Positions 1 to 10,903 of a DNA stretch of 64,000 nt are shown in pieces. The first letter of the stretch is position 1. Every line of letters begins with the position of its first letter. The stretch is from Hibiscus mutabilis (taxonomy: Eukaryota > Streptophyta > Magnoliopsida > Malvales > Malvaceae). A program made the position numbers and the translations under genes. The stretch covers positions 57,571,316 through 57,635,315 of the forward strand of contig CM033725.1 of NCBI GenBank assembly GCA_019671005.1, given 5' to 3'. The notes beneath the pieces are model-generated. The model did no database searches. It saw only the letters and a program-made list of their open reading frames with translations, and was not told where the DNA came from.

Positions 1-646
1 TAAACATCTCGACTCCTTCATTCCAAAAGTGCGCATTGGTTTGATCGAGGTTTTGATCTACCGTTGGGGACAAGAGTAGGCTTGTAGCAAATTCAACTCC
101 CTAAGAACAAACTTAGCGGCGGTCCGCTGAGGGAAATCAAGATCGGATACGATTCTCGTTGAGACAAAATTATTCGAGCACGGGCTTTTCCAGCACAGAA
201 TACAACATTGGCATTAGCATCGATTGCCATCATTAATCCAAACAAGTGCTAAATTTTAAGGATTGACCTTGGAAAATTAGTTCACCAGAGAGAAAAGCAA
301 GTTACAAGGGTTGTGCCTTGTAGACTATAACCGGCAAAAACTCAAAGTAAAATCTATTTCAGTGATCGAAACGAGTTGAGGCGACGCAAAGCTGGAGGCT
401 ATATATTATCATAATCACTTTCAACTATTTACTTTCCTTTATTTATCATTTTCGTTTGTTTAGATTATTCAACTCATTTCGCTAAACCCTTTTTTTTACT
501 TGCACGTTTCTTGGTTAAAGATCGATTTAGACCAATATTGGGAACTCCTTAGTCCCTGTGGACCGACACCTTCTTCTCTATACTACGTCTTATTTATTTA
601 ATTTGAGATTAAGGCTTTATTCATTTGACAGTTACGACACTTGTCA
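1..646 (+). repeat. 3' part of 5' LTR of element A
   Basis: This stretch has the same order of short conserved blocks as the end of the element B LTR. Examples are the ACAAGG/CCTTGTAG block near 318-345 and the AGTCCCTGTGG block near 550, which in B are near 4680-4710 and 4940-4960. It ends in TTGTCA just before the primer-binding site. Identity to the B LTR is only patchy, so the two belong to different, old subfamilies. The LTR start lies outside the window. Confidence 0.7.
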
Positions 647-649
647 AAT

Positions 650-667
650 TAGCGCCGTTGACGAGGA
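650..667 (+). other. Primer-binding site, tRNA-Asp type (degenerate)
   Basis: TAGCGCCGTTGACGAGGA differs at three positions from TGGCGCCGTTGCCGGGGA, the complement of the 3' end of plant tRNA-Asp that primes Athila elements. It sits three bases after the LTR end, as in element B. Confidence 0.8.
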
Positions 668-703
668 CTACGACAAAGTTACTAATATTATTTGCTTTGA
701 TTT

Positions 704-2020
704 ATGACCAGGAAGAATCCAGGCGAATTTGCAAATTTTGAACCGAAAATAGAAGTAGTTGCTTGAAGGTTGCACGCACGCACACTTCGGGAAAGAAGAC
801 AACGATAACAACGATTCCAACAAGAACTAGATTCGTCATCCACATCTGAATCACACTTTAAGTACATTGGCAATGAACAAATCCCAATGGCTGATGAAGA
901 CCAAACCATTCGCCAACTTGTCGCGTCACCATACAATCAACAACTGTTGTGCATTACATTCCCGAATGGAGAAACATCATTCTCACTTAAGACAGGCTTG
1001 ATACATCTTTTACCTACCTATCATGGTTTGCTGAGCGAAAATCAACATAAACACATAAAATAGTTTCATATGGTTTGGTTGAGTACAAAACCACATGGAG
1101 TATCTGAAGACCATATAAAACTTCGCGTTTTTCCCTTTTCTTTAGCTGATATTACCAAGGATTGGTTATTTGACCTACCTTCCAATTCTGTTACAACTTG
1201 GACTAACATGGCACAACTTTTTCTTGACAGGTTTTTCCCTGTGGCTAAGGCAAGCGAACTGAGGCGGAGCATCTTGAGTATCCGACAAAAGGATACAAAG
1301 TCGTTATACGACTACTAGAGAGATTCAAGAAGTTGTGCACAAATTGCCAACAACACGGACTACCGGAACAAACGTTTTTTCAATATTTCTATGAAGGCCT
1401 ATCTCCTATAGAAATAAAGATGATCGACGCAGCAAGTGGAGGGGCACTTGTGAACATGACCCCAATAGAGGTAAGAACTCTAATCTCTACGATGGCCGCT
1501 AACTCCCAGCAATTTCACCCTTCTAGTGAACCCTCTCGGCGAGTTTACGAGGTAAGTAACGTTTCATTAGAACATAAAATTGACAAATTGGCTGAAATTG
1601 TTCAATCTCTTGTTGTAGATAAAAAAGTCACGACTAGACTTTGTAGGATATGCACGAGTCTAGAACATCCAACGAATTGCTGCCTGATGATACAAGAGGG
1701 GGATGCTGCGCAATTAAATGCCATAGGCAATTTTCCCAGACCTCCATAGAGATAATACAATCCTAATGCTAAAACATACAACCCGGGATAGAAAGATCAT
1801 CCGAACTTCAGTTAAGCATAAAACCAAAGACTAAATCAAGCACACCAACAGCGACAACCTTATCCACAGCCAAAGTCATCTTTAGAGTCTATCGTAGAAT
1901 ATTTGGCGATGTCTCAAGAAAAGTTTCAGAACCGCACCGAGGCCCATCTACAAGAATTGGACAAGCAAATGAGCTAATTGGCCCAAGCAGTAGGATGACT
2001 AGAGACTCAAGGTAAACTAC
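704..2020 (+). pseudogene. gag remnant of element A
   Basis: The nucleocapsid/capsid protein of an Athila-type element. The ATG at 704 opens MTRKNPGE, matching the gag start of element B at 5108, but a stop follows within about 20 codons. The capsid core is readable at 1070-1318 (LPSNSVTTW, then DRFFPVAKASELR) and, after a TAG at 1316, at 1333-1749. A zinc-knuckle-like C-x2-C-x4-H-x3-C cluster (CRICTSLEHPTNC) lies near 1650-1680. Further stops and frameshifts follow to about 2020. Not functional. Confidence 0.8.
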
Positions 2021-2249
2021 CCTCATAAACTGAACCAAACCCAAAAGAAAACGTCAACGCCATCAAACTCTGAAGTAGCACCATCGTCGAATCGAAAGCC
2101 ACAAAGGAGGACAACCAAAAGAAAGATAATGAAAAGCATAACCTTCGACCCAACATGGAACATCAGGTTTGTCCTCTACGCCATCTCCTTACACCGTACC
2201 ACCTCCTTTCCCGTCGAGGTTGGTAAAGTGAGACAAACAAGCTGAAGAG

Positions 2250-3126
2250 AATGAGATCTTGGCTGTATTTTGAAAAGTAGAAATTAATATTCCACTGTTT
2301 GAGGTAATCCAAAAGGTACCAAGGCATGCTAAATTCTTAAAATATTTATGTACTAACAAAAGACGGCTTATCAGGATTGAGAAAGTGAACCTGGGAGAAC
2401 ATGTCTCAGCAGTTTTTCAGCAAAGGCTACCGCCAAAGTTGAAGGACCAAGGTATGTTTGCCATTCTCTGCAAAATTGGTAATGTTGGTATAAAACGAGC
2501 AATGTGCGATTTAGGCGCTTCTATTAACGTTATGCCCTTTTCTCTATATAACTCACTATCTGCTGAGCCTTTGAAGGATACAAAGGTGACAATACAACTA
2601 GCTGACTGATATGTAATATACTCGGAAAGACTTCTTGAGAATGTTCTAGTAAAGGTAAATGACCTCATCTTTCTGGTAGATTTCTATGTAACAGACATGA
2701 AAAACGATCGGTCCAACACTTCTTCAGAAATTCTTCTCGGCCGTCCCTTCCTTAGTACGACGAATACAAAAAATTGACGTTAGAAGTGGCATTCTTACCA
2801 TGAAATTTGACGATGAGGTTGTTAAGTTTGACGTCTATAAGGAGATGAAACATCCAAATTCTATGGAAAACGTTAGCTTCGTTGGTATTTATGAACCTTT
2901 AGTTGGTGAACTTGTTGAATCTAATTTACCTGATAATTTGTGTAGGGAATTGGAAGGTCACGACAAAGAAATTAGGGAGTTGGAAAATGTTTATTCTATT
3001 TATTACGAACTGCGCCTAATTCCTTCGAAAACTAAAATATTTCCTTCCATTTTGCAGGCACCAAATTTAGAGTTAAAATTGCCGCCAGATAAATTAAAGA
3101 GTAAAAGAGATGTTTTGTCAAAAAAA
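2250..3126 (+). pseudogene. Retroviral-type aspartic protease remnant of element A
   Basis: The segment matches the gag-protease region of element B. The protease active-site motif DLGAS is at 2508-2522, followed by INVMP, the usual Athila context. The reading frame is broken by a stop after 2606 and by frameshifts near 2770. Frame resumes at 2800-3126 in the protease-RT linker (MLQAPNLELK is the RT-proximal sequence in B). RT itself does not follow: the sequence jumps to the post-integrase motif. Confidence 0.8.
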
Positions 3127-3240
3127 TGAAGCAACTCAAAGATTGTAAAATTTCTCATAGAGAAATTCCCAGTTAGATAAAGCACATGAATTTGAGGAAG
3201 TATTTGTCATAGTGCTTGTAGTCTGAATCAGGTCATTGAG

Positions 3241-3284
3241 CTAAACGACGCTAAATAAAGCGCTTTAGTGGGTGGCAACCCATT
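3241..3284 (+). other. Conserved post-integrase motif of Athila elements (copy A)
   Basis: CTAAATAAAGCGCTT followed by GGTGGCAACCCA is nearly repeated at 10409-10449 in element B, directly after integrase. Its presence here right after the protease region marks the deletion in A. Confidence 0.65.
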
Positions 3285-3579
3285 TTATTTTATTTTTCGT
3301 TTGCTTAATTTCTATCCATTTTTTTGTTTTATTTATTTTTACTCATTTATTTTTATTTTTATCTTTATCCAATTTCTTTCTAATTGCACATGATTTTTTT
3401 CCAAATTCAAATGACATGATCGTGGGAAGCAAAAAAATCAAAAGAAAGTGCAAATGGGAAATTGCAAACGCGCAGCAGTGATGGTGAAGTCAAACAATAA
3501 AAAGAGGGCATTTTTGACATTATGCACCTAATCCCCCAAACCCATTTCTTAAACCTATCTGCCGTCATTATTTTTTCCC

Positions 3580-3581
<2 letters not shown>

Positions 3582-3616
<35 letters not shown>
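3582..3616. repeat. (TTA)n microsatellite
   Basis: About a dozen TTA units in a row, inside the untranslated region of element A. Confidence 0.95.
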
Positions 3617-3754
3617 TCAATAACCATTTTTTTCATCTCTTTGCAGCCCCAAAACCCCAACATCACGCAGTCTTTTTGTTCAATTAATTAATTCAATCGC
3701 CGTCCATTTCCTCTTTACCCCCACCACCGCACAATCAACCTCGCAACCTGCCCC

Positions 3755-5051
3755 TGATTAGTGCTTAAATTATGCATTATTCTGTCGATAATTACTCATT
3801 GATTGATTGTTTTAAGTTGCAAATTTGGACATTTTTGTTTATTTTCAATACAGGACAGTAGATTCTAGAAATGTTGCTAAAACTGATAAAATTGTGCAAT
3901 TTTTTATTTCCTGGACTCATGGCTGAATTAGTGGGAATGAATCTGGGCATAAAAGTTTGACTGGACGCCACGTCAGCAGCTTTTAGAAGACGTCATGTCA
4001 GCAGCAACGATAGCTTATCAGCCGCATTTCAAATAACTTATCAGTCGAAATTTAAATTCAAACTTTGGAATTATCTTTCGCGATTAATTTAAATAATTTG
4101 GGATTTATTTTTTTTATCTCTTTAGGGTTATTTAAAATACCCCCTTTAGGCAAACTCAAAAATCATCCCTTAATTCTCTTAGCTTGTTTTTACTTTCAAG
4201 TTTAATTCAAGTTCTTCTTCTTTATTTTCTTGTTCTTAGTTTTTTTATTATTTTAAAACAATGCTAAGTATGATTTCTTCCATAATCGTACTTAGCTAAG
4301 TTTTCCATAGCCAAGGACTAAAGCAATGACTCAATTCCAACGTGAGGATTGAAAAACACTTAAACAACTTTGGATGTCTCTCTCAGTTTTCTAAACTTAA
4401 TTTCAAAATCAAAATGATTTCAAAACCAAAGATTGACATTGGTTAGGATGTTGTTTTGGTTAAATGTGTGGGAGGAAGGATCGGCTATTGAAGCACATTC
4501 GACTTCCAGGGAACACACTCAGCAAAATTGTTTGCTAAGAGGAAACTAAGATCGGAATCAGTTATTATTGAAACAACATAGTCCGAGTCAACATTTCTTA
4601 AACATTTTTTATCTACAACATTGTTGTTGATTAGGTCAATTTCCAAAATCGATATCAAAAATGGCACTTGGGTATTCGGTATACAAGGCACTGTCACAAG
4701 GATTGATCCTTGTAGGCAAGTAACCGACGTCAATCCCGAATTGAAAAACCCTTCTTCTGATGATCCGAGAAAACTAAGACAAAGTAAGAGTCCGAGGCTA
4801 ATCTTTACCATACTGAATTCACTTCCTAAATCTTATCTGCAATCTCATTTTTTTTTGCTTAATTCCACAAACCCCCACCATACTTAAATATTATTTAACT
4901 CTTTTGTTGGCTCACCGATTGAACAAACATAAATCAGGAAGTTCTCTTAGTCCTTGTGGGATCGACCCTTACTTCTCTTTTACTATGTTTGATTCCAATA
5001 TTTATTATTTGAGAAGAATGAATTATATTGACGCGAAAACGACGTGTGTTA
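3755..5051 (+). repeat. 5' LTR of element B
   Basis: It starts TGATTAG and runs to three bases before the perfect primer site, about 1.3 kb. The expected terminal CA has decayed to TA. The start is chosen as the TG following the last recognisable sequence of element A; no 3' LTR is available to confirm it. Confidence 0.6.
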
Positions 5052-5054
5052 AAT

Positions 5055-5072
5055 TGGCGCCGTTGCCGGGGA
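5055..5072 (+). other. Primer-binding site, perfect match to tRNA-Asp
   Basis: TGGCGCCGTTGCCGGGGA is the exact 18-base complement of the 3' end (including CCA) of plant tRNA-Asp. This is the hallmark primer of Athila-type elements. Confidence 0.95.
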
Positions 5073-5107
5073 CTTCGACAATGTTACATATTATTTTTGT
5101 TTGATTT

Positions 5108-6430
5108 ATGACCAGGAGGAATCTGGGAGAACAAGCAGATTATAACCCAGAGATCGAAGCATACGCCCGAAGACTGCACGCTCAGACACTTCGGGAAAAG
5201 AAGCAAAGACAGTGATAACAATGACTAGAACGTGATCTAGAAATAGCATCTGAAGCAGAATCACATTTCGACCACACAATTGAAGAACCAGTTCCGATGG
5301 GAAAAAACAACCAAACTATCTGTCAACTGACTGAAGCCCTTGATGATAACTAGCCAATGTGCATAACATTCTTGAATTGCGAGACACCATTCGCTCTCAA
5401 GACAGGCTTAATACACCTTTTACCAACCTATCACGATTTGCCAAGTAAAAATCCACATAAACATCTTAAGGAATTTCACATGGTCTGTCTAAGCACAAAA
5501 CCACAGGGAGTCTCTGAAGATTAAATAAAACTTTGCGCCTTTCCATTTTCTCTATCCGATATTGCTAAGGATTGGCTATTTGATTTACCCTCCAACTCGG
5601 TTTCAACCTGGACTGACATGGTTCACCTTTTTCTTGACAGGTTCTTTCTAGCAGCTAAGGCAAGCGAGCTAAGGTAAAGTATCCTGATTATCCGACAAAA
5701 GGATACTGAATCTTTATATGACTACTGGGAACGTCTCAAAAAGCTATGCGCAAACTATCCACAACAAAAATTGTCTGAACAAACGCTTCTCTAGTATTTC
5801 TATGAAGGATTAACACCTATGGACATGAAAGTGGTAGACGCAGCAAGTGGATGAGCTCTTGTTAACACGACTCTGACAGTGGCAAGAATGTTAATATCTA
5901 CTATGGCCGCTAACTCGCAACGATTTCATCCTTCAAGTGAACCATCTCGACGGGTTCATGAGGTAAGTAAAGTTTCATTGAAAAACAAAATTGATAAATT
6001 AGCTGATATTGTTCAATCTCTTATTTCAGATAAAAAAATTGTAGTTAGGCTTTGCGGGATATGTACGAGCCCAGAGCATCCGACGGACTGTTGTCCGATT
6101 ATACAAGAAGAAGACACAGTGCAAGTGAATGCCATAGGGAATTTTCCAGGACCTCCAAAAAGACAATACAACCCCAACGGCAACTCATATAATCCATGTT
6201 GGAAAAATAATCTAAACTTCAGTTATGCTCAAAATCAAAGGCAAAGTCGACCATATCAGCAGAGACAGCCCACTCAACAACAATATCAGCAACTGAAGTC
6301 ATCATTGGAATCCATCATTGAACGGTTGGCAATATCCCAAGAGGAGTTTCAAAACCGCATTGAGACCCACCTACAAGATTTGGACAAACAAATGACCCAG
6401 TTGGCTCAAACCGTGGGGAGACTAGAGTAG
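5108..6430 (+). pseudogene. gag of element B
   Basis: Athila-type gag. The ATG at 5108 begins MTRRNLGEQAD and is interrupted by TGA after about 35 codons. Capsid sequence continues with several stops (for example TAAATA at 5522 and TAG near 5793). From 5879 to 6430 one frame is open: a Cys-His cluster (CGICTSPEHPTDCC) near 6056-6095, a Gln-rich stretch near 6240-6300, and a helical segment with LAISQEEFQNRIE. It parallels element A gag at 1450-2000. Decayed. Confidence 0.85.
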
Positions 6431-6652
6431 TAGAGAAGACTTCATTCTCAAACGGAGTTAAATCTGAGAGAGAATGTTAGTGCTATCACCCTCCGAAGTG
6501 GAACCATTGTCACACTTGAAGTCCAAGAAGAGAATGTTGTACGGTCGAAGAAGGGGAAGGAAACGCCAGCTTCCAACCTCCAAGGTACGTCTTTATCGCC
6601 ACCACCTTTTCCTCCTCATTCTCATGAAATCGCACCACCCTTCCCATCAAGA

Positions 6653-7507
6653 TTGATGAGGCGTGACAAGAGAGCCGAAGAGAAGGAAATCTTAGAGGTG
6701 TTCCAAAAAGTACAAGTCAACATACCTCTCCTAGAAGTAATCCAACAAGTGCCAAGGTATGTCCGATTTTTAAAGGAGCTATGCACCACAAAGAGGAGAC
6801 TGACTGGTCACGAGAAGGTAAATCTGGGAGAACATGTGTCAGTAGTATTTCAGCGGAAGCTTCCACCAAAAATGAAGGACCAAGGTATGTTCTCTATACC
6901 TTGCAAAATAGGAAATTTTTTAATTAAACGTGCAATGTGCGACTTAGGAGCTTCAATTAACGTTATGTCACTTTCTGTTTATAAAATGATTACTAACGAG
7001 CCTTTGAATGAAACAAGAGTAACTATCCAGTTGGTTGATTGTTCTATTATCTATCCGGAGGGAGTGCTTGAAAATGTCTTAGTGAGAGTCGATGTTCTGA
7101 TTTTTCCTACCGACTTCTATGTCATCGAAATGGAAAACGATAGGACGAACACTTGCTCTGAGGTAGTTTTAGCCCGACCCTTCCTAAGCACCGCACATAT
7201 AAAGATTGATGTAAGAAGCAGTATATTAACAATGGAATTTGATGGTGATGTCATAGAATTTGACGTTTATAAAGCAATGAAATACCCAAATCAAGTTGAA
7301 AGATTTAATTATGTCGATATTATTGATCCCTTAGTTGATGAATTTGTTGAAACTAATTTTTTTAATAATTTTTACAGGGATCTTGAACTTTGCTGTAGAG
7401 AGGAAGAAATGGAGTTTGAACATATTTTTTTTCTATCAATTCTGACTTATTTTTATCTCCCTCTAAAACTAAAATGTTACCTTTTATTTTGCAGGCTCCA
7501 AAGATAG
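6653..7507 (+). pseudogene. Aspartic protease region of element B (284 codons open)
   Basis: This open segment belongs to the gag-pol polyprotein. It holds the linker QVNIPLLEVIQQVPRYVRF, then KDQGMFSIPCKIGN and the protease active site DLGAS at 6941-6955 followed by INVMS. The C-terminal LGRPFLST block reads VLARPFLST. The frame ends at 7507 just before the RT N-terminal segment. It is separated from gag by stops at 6428-6650, so a complete polyprotein cannot be made. Confidence 0.85.
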
Positions 7508-9200
7508 AATTAAAACAGTTGCCGGAACACTTGAAATATGCCTTTTTGGGAGAAAATAAGACCTTACCGGTGATCATATCAAAAAATTTGTCCAAAGAAG
7601 AAGAGGAAGCACTAGTGAAGGTATTGCGCACGTACAAGGAAGCCATATGATAGACTATTGCCGATATTAAGGGACTTAGTCCCTCGACTTGTATGCATAA
7701 AATTAAAACGGAAGAAGGAGCGAAACCTTCTAGATAAGGACAACGCCGGTTGAACAAACCAATAATGTAGGTAGTAAAAAAAGAAATACAGAAACTCCTT
7801 GATGCAGATGTAATCTATCCTATTTCCGACAGTGATTGTGTAAGTCCAATTCACGTGGTACCTAAAAAGACCAGAGTTACAGTGGTCCAAAATTCAGAAG
7901 GAGAGTTAGTTCCAATGCGTGTACAAAATGGATTGAGAGTCTGTATCGACTATAAGAAGTTGAACTCTCTCACTAGAAAAGATCATTTCCTTCTTCCCTT
8001 TATAGATCAAATGATTGAGAAATTAGCTGGGAAAACTCATTATTGTTGCCTTGATGGTTTTTCAGGTTTTTTCCAAATTCCAGTTGCGCTAGAAGACCAA
8101 GAAAAAACAACTTTTACCTGTTCGTTCGGTACATTCGCATATAGACGGATACCCTTTGGCCTTTGTAATGCACAAACCACTTTCCAGGGATGTATGCTCA
8201 GTACTTTTTTTAACTATGTGAAGAAGGACATTGAAGTTTTCATGGACGACTTCACAGTATATGGTAGTTCTTTTAATGAGTGTCTTGATAATTTAATTAA
8301 TGTGCTTAATAGATGCTTAGAATTTAATCTTGTTCTAAACTATGAAAAATGCCATTTTATGGTTGATAAGGGATTAATTTTGGGACATATTGTGTCGTCT
8401 AATGGAATTGTCGTTGATAATGCCAAGACCGATATTATACGCTCACTACCTTACCCCAAAACTGTAAGGGATATTTTTTCTTTTCTTGGCCATGCAGGTT
8501 TCTACCGAAGATTTATTAAAGATTTTTCAAAGCTAGCGCGACTGTTGTGTGAGCTGTTACAAAAAGATAAAGTCTTTGACTTTAATCCTGAGTGCAAAGA
8601 ATCGTTCGATGTACTTAAAGAAAAGTTGACCAGGGCACCAATCGTCAAAGCACCAAATTGGGAATATGATTTTGAGCTTATGTGTGACGCATCAGATACG
8701 AGAGTTGGATCTGTTCTTGGACAAAGATTCGGCAAAGAACCACATGTTATCGCCTATGCTTCAAGGACTCTGGACTCGGCTCAGAGAAATTACTCCACAA
8801 CAGAAAAAGAATTACTTTCTATTGTCTTTGCTTTAGAAAAATTTAGATCATGTTTGCTTGGAACTAAAGTAATTATTTTTTCTGACCATGCAGCTTTAAA
8901 GTACCTTATGAGCAAAAAGGAGGCGAAGCCAAGACTTATCCGATGGATCCTGCTTTTACAATAATTTAATTTGGAAATTAAAGACAAGAAGGGAAGCGAG
9001 AATCTCGTAGCTGATCATTTAAGTCGTATTCCTATTTCTACAGCCAACCCACCAATCAACGATAAGTTCCCAGAGGAACATTTGATGTTGGTGCAAAAAG
9101 TGGTTCCATGGTTCGACGACATGGTAAATTACTTGGTCATAGGTAAATTACCCTTAGACTTGCCTAAATCTGGAATTAATATGCTAAAGTGGGAGTCTTG
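7490..9200 (+). pseudogene. Reverse transcriptase-RNase H of element B
   Basis: From 7855 to 8964 the frame is open for 369 codons. RT motifs in order are LRVCIDYKKLN, RKDHFLLPFIDQM, LDGFSGFFQI, TFTCSFGTFAYRRIPFGLCN, the catalytic FMDDF at 8239-8253, and FLGHAGFYRRFI. RNase H follows with FELMCDASD, YASRTLDSAQRNY, TTEKELL and FSDHAALKYL. A TAA at 8962 splits RNase H from its end (NLVADHLSRI near 9001-9030). Upstream, 7507-7850 contains stops. The catalytic RT residues persist but expression as one polyprotein is blocked. Confidence 0.9.
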
Positions 9201-9228
9201 ATATTATATTTGGGATATTTTTATTTAC

Positions 9229-10392
9229 GAAAGAACTGTTCGGATCAGGTAATTAGGCGATGCGTCGCTGAGGAAGAGGTAAATTCTATCCTAGAATTTT
9301 GTCATTCTTATTCATGTGGTGGTCACTTTGGACCAAAGTGAACTACCCATAAAATTTTGGAATGTGGTTTCTTTCGACCTACTATATTTCGTGACGCTTA
9401 CTTATATTGTAAATCATGCGATAAGTGTCAATATGTAGGGAATTTAAGCCGAATGATGAATTACCTCAAAATCCGTTTCACATCTGTAAGATTTTTTATG
9501 TGTGGGGAATCGATTACATGGGTCATTTTACTTCTTCATTTGGAAATTTTTATATCATTCTTGTAGTTGATTATGTTTCTAAATGGGTGGAAGCTAAGGC
9601 TACCCGAAATAATGATACTAAAACTACTGTTAATTTTTTGAAAAATTCTATCTTTTCCAGGTTTGGCACACCACGTGTGATAATTAGCGATCGAGGAACC
9701 TATTTCATCAACAAGGTAATTGACATGCTCATGAAAAAGTTCAGAGCAACTCAAAGAATTGCCACTGCTTACCATCCGCAGACCAACGGACAAGCGGAAG
9801 TGTCAAACCGTGAGATCAAAGAAATTCTTGAAAAAATTGTAAAACCGGATCGTAAAGATTAGAGTCTCAAGTTGTCCGACGCATTGTGGACATACCGGAC
9901 GGCTTATAAAGGTCCCATTGGGATGTCGCCGTATCGACTCATTTTTGGTAAGCCATGCCATTTGTCAGTTAAATTGGAGCATCGAGCCTATTGGGCAGTT
10001 AAGCAATGTAACATGGAGGTGGAAGCAATCGGAGAAGCGCAGAAGCTACACATTTAAGAGTTAGAGGAAATCCGACGAAACGCTTACGATAGCGCCGAAA
10101 TATTTAAAGAGAAGACAAAAGACTTCCACGATCGAAGAATATACTTTAAATCATTTACAATTAACCAAAAGGTTTTGTTGTTTAATTCAAAACTTAAACT
10201 TTTTGCAAGCAAACTTCGATCGAAATGGCTCAGTCCATTTACGGTAACTCAGATTTTTCCTCATGGCGCAGTGGAGATAGAAGACAATTCTGGAGCTCGA
10301 TTAAAGTAAACGGACAAAGGTTGAAGCCGTATTATGAGAACACCCCGGTAGGATTAGTTGAGGAGATCGAATTAGAAGAACCTACGGTTTAA
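9229..10392 (+). pseudogene. Integrase of element B
   Basis: The HHCC zinc-binding domain is visible near 9295-9430 (HSYSCGGHFG, then CKSCDKCQ), with an internal stop. After a frameshift the DDE core reads WGIDYMG, then SDRGTYF and NGQAEVSNRE in 9425-9862, giving all three acidic residues. A TAG at 9860 and a TAA near 10055 break the C-terminal part, which still shows SDALWTYRTA, MSPYRLIFGKPCHL and the LLFNSKLKLF block typical of Athila integrases. Confidence 0.9.
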
Positions 10393-10408
10393 AAATTGGC
10401 TCGTCGAG

Positions 10409-10449
10409 CTAACGACGTTAAATAAAGTGCTGGATGGGAGGCAACCCAT
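10409..10449 (+). other. Conserved post-integrase motif (copy B)
   Basis: GTTAAATAAAGTGCTGG with GGGAGGCAACCCA directly after integrase. It is the counterpart of 3241-3284 in element A. Its function is unknown; it may mark the leader of a downstream RNA. Confidence 0.65.
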
Positions 10450-10903
10450 TTTTAATTTACTTTGTTTATTTCTTTTCGATACAATTTTTTTTCTTTATTT
10501 ATTTTCTTTCTTTCTATTTTATTTTTGCATTAAATTGTCTGCTATGACTTATTGCTAATCGTATTTTGCATCGAATATGTACATATTTTGCAAGCATGGA
10601 GCACATTAGCACCTCCCTTTTAATTGGTGCACTATACCAGCCCCAAGTCAAAAATCAAAATCAAATTTTGACAAAATCTCCCTATCATAATCGGTCAAAT
10701 TTTGACCCAATCCTATTACCTTTTGAAATTTTGTTGGCCCCACTTGTGATAAGTTATCACAATCCTTTTTCAATTCCACTTTTCTATCACGTTTCCCTCC
10801 CAGACCTAATACTATTCCCCTTCTTCCTCAGCCGTTTCATCAACCTATAATCCCATTCAACTTTTAACCACCTTCCTTTGCTTCATTTATTTTCCAATCG
10901 GCA
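10450..10903. other. Non-coding leader between integrase and ATHILA-like ORF
   Basis: T-rich sequence with no supported gene. It ends in a pyrimidine-rich stretch before the ATG at 10904. A splice acceptor here would fit a subgenomic mRNA, but I cannot show one. Confidence 0.5.

Larger units (their letters stand above)
1..3754 (+). mobile_element. Athila-type Ty3/gypsy element A, internally deleted
   Basis: The order is the 3' part of a 5' LTR, a degenerate tRNA-Asp primer-binding site, gag remnants, and a protease region, followed directly by the sequence that normally comes after integrase. Reverse transcriptase, RNase H and integrase are missing, as comparison with element B (7490-10392) shows. 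All reading frames have stops. The left end is cut by the window and the right end is where the LTR of element B begins, so B either inserted into A or replaced its end. Assignment to Athila rests on the primer site and the gag/protease sequence style. Confidence 0.8.

Noticed and set aside
1066..1272. Minus-strand frame opposite gag of element A
   Set aside because: It is the antisense shadow of the gag capsid region.
3755..5051. 3' LTR of element A shared with element B
   Set aside because: It is too different from the LTR piece at 1-646, and it is followed by its own perfect primer site and gag.
5055..5072. Possible tRNA fragment
   Set aside because: The match is only to the complement of the tRNA 3' end and lies at the LTR border, so it is a primer-binding site.
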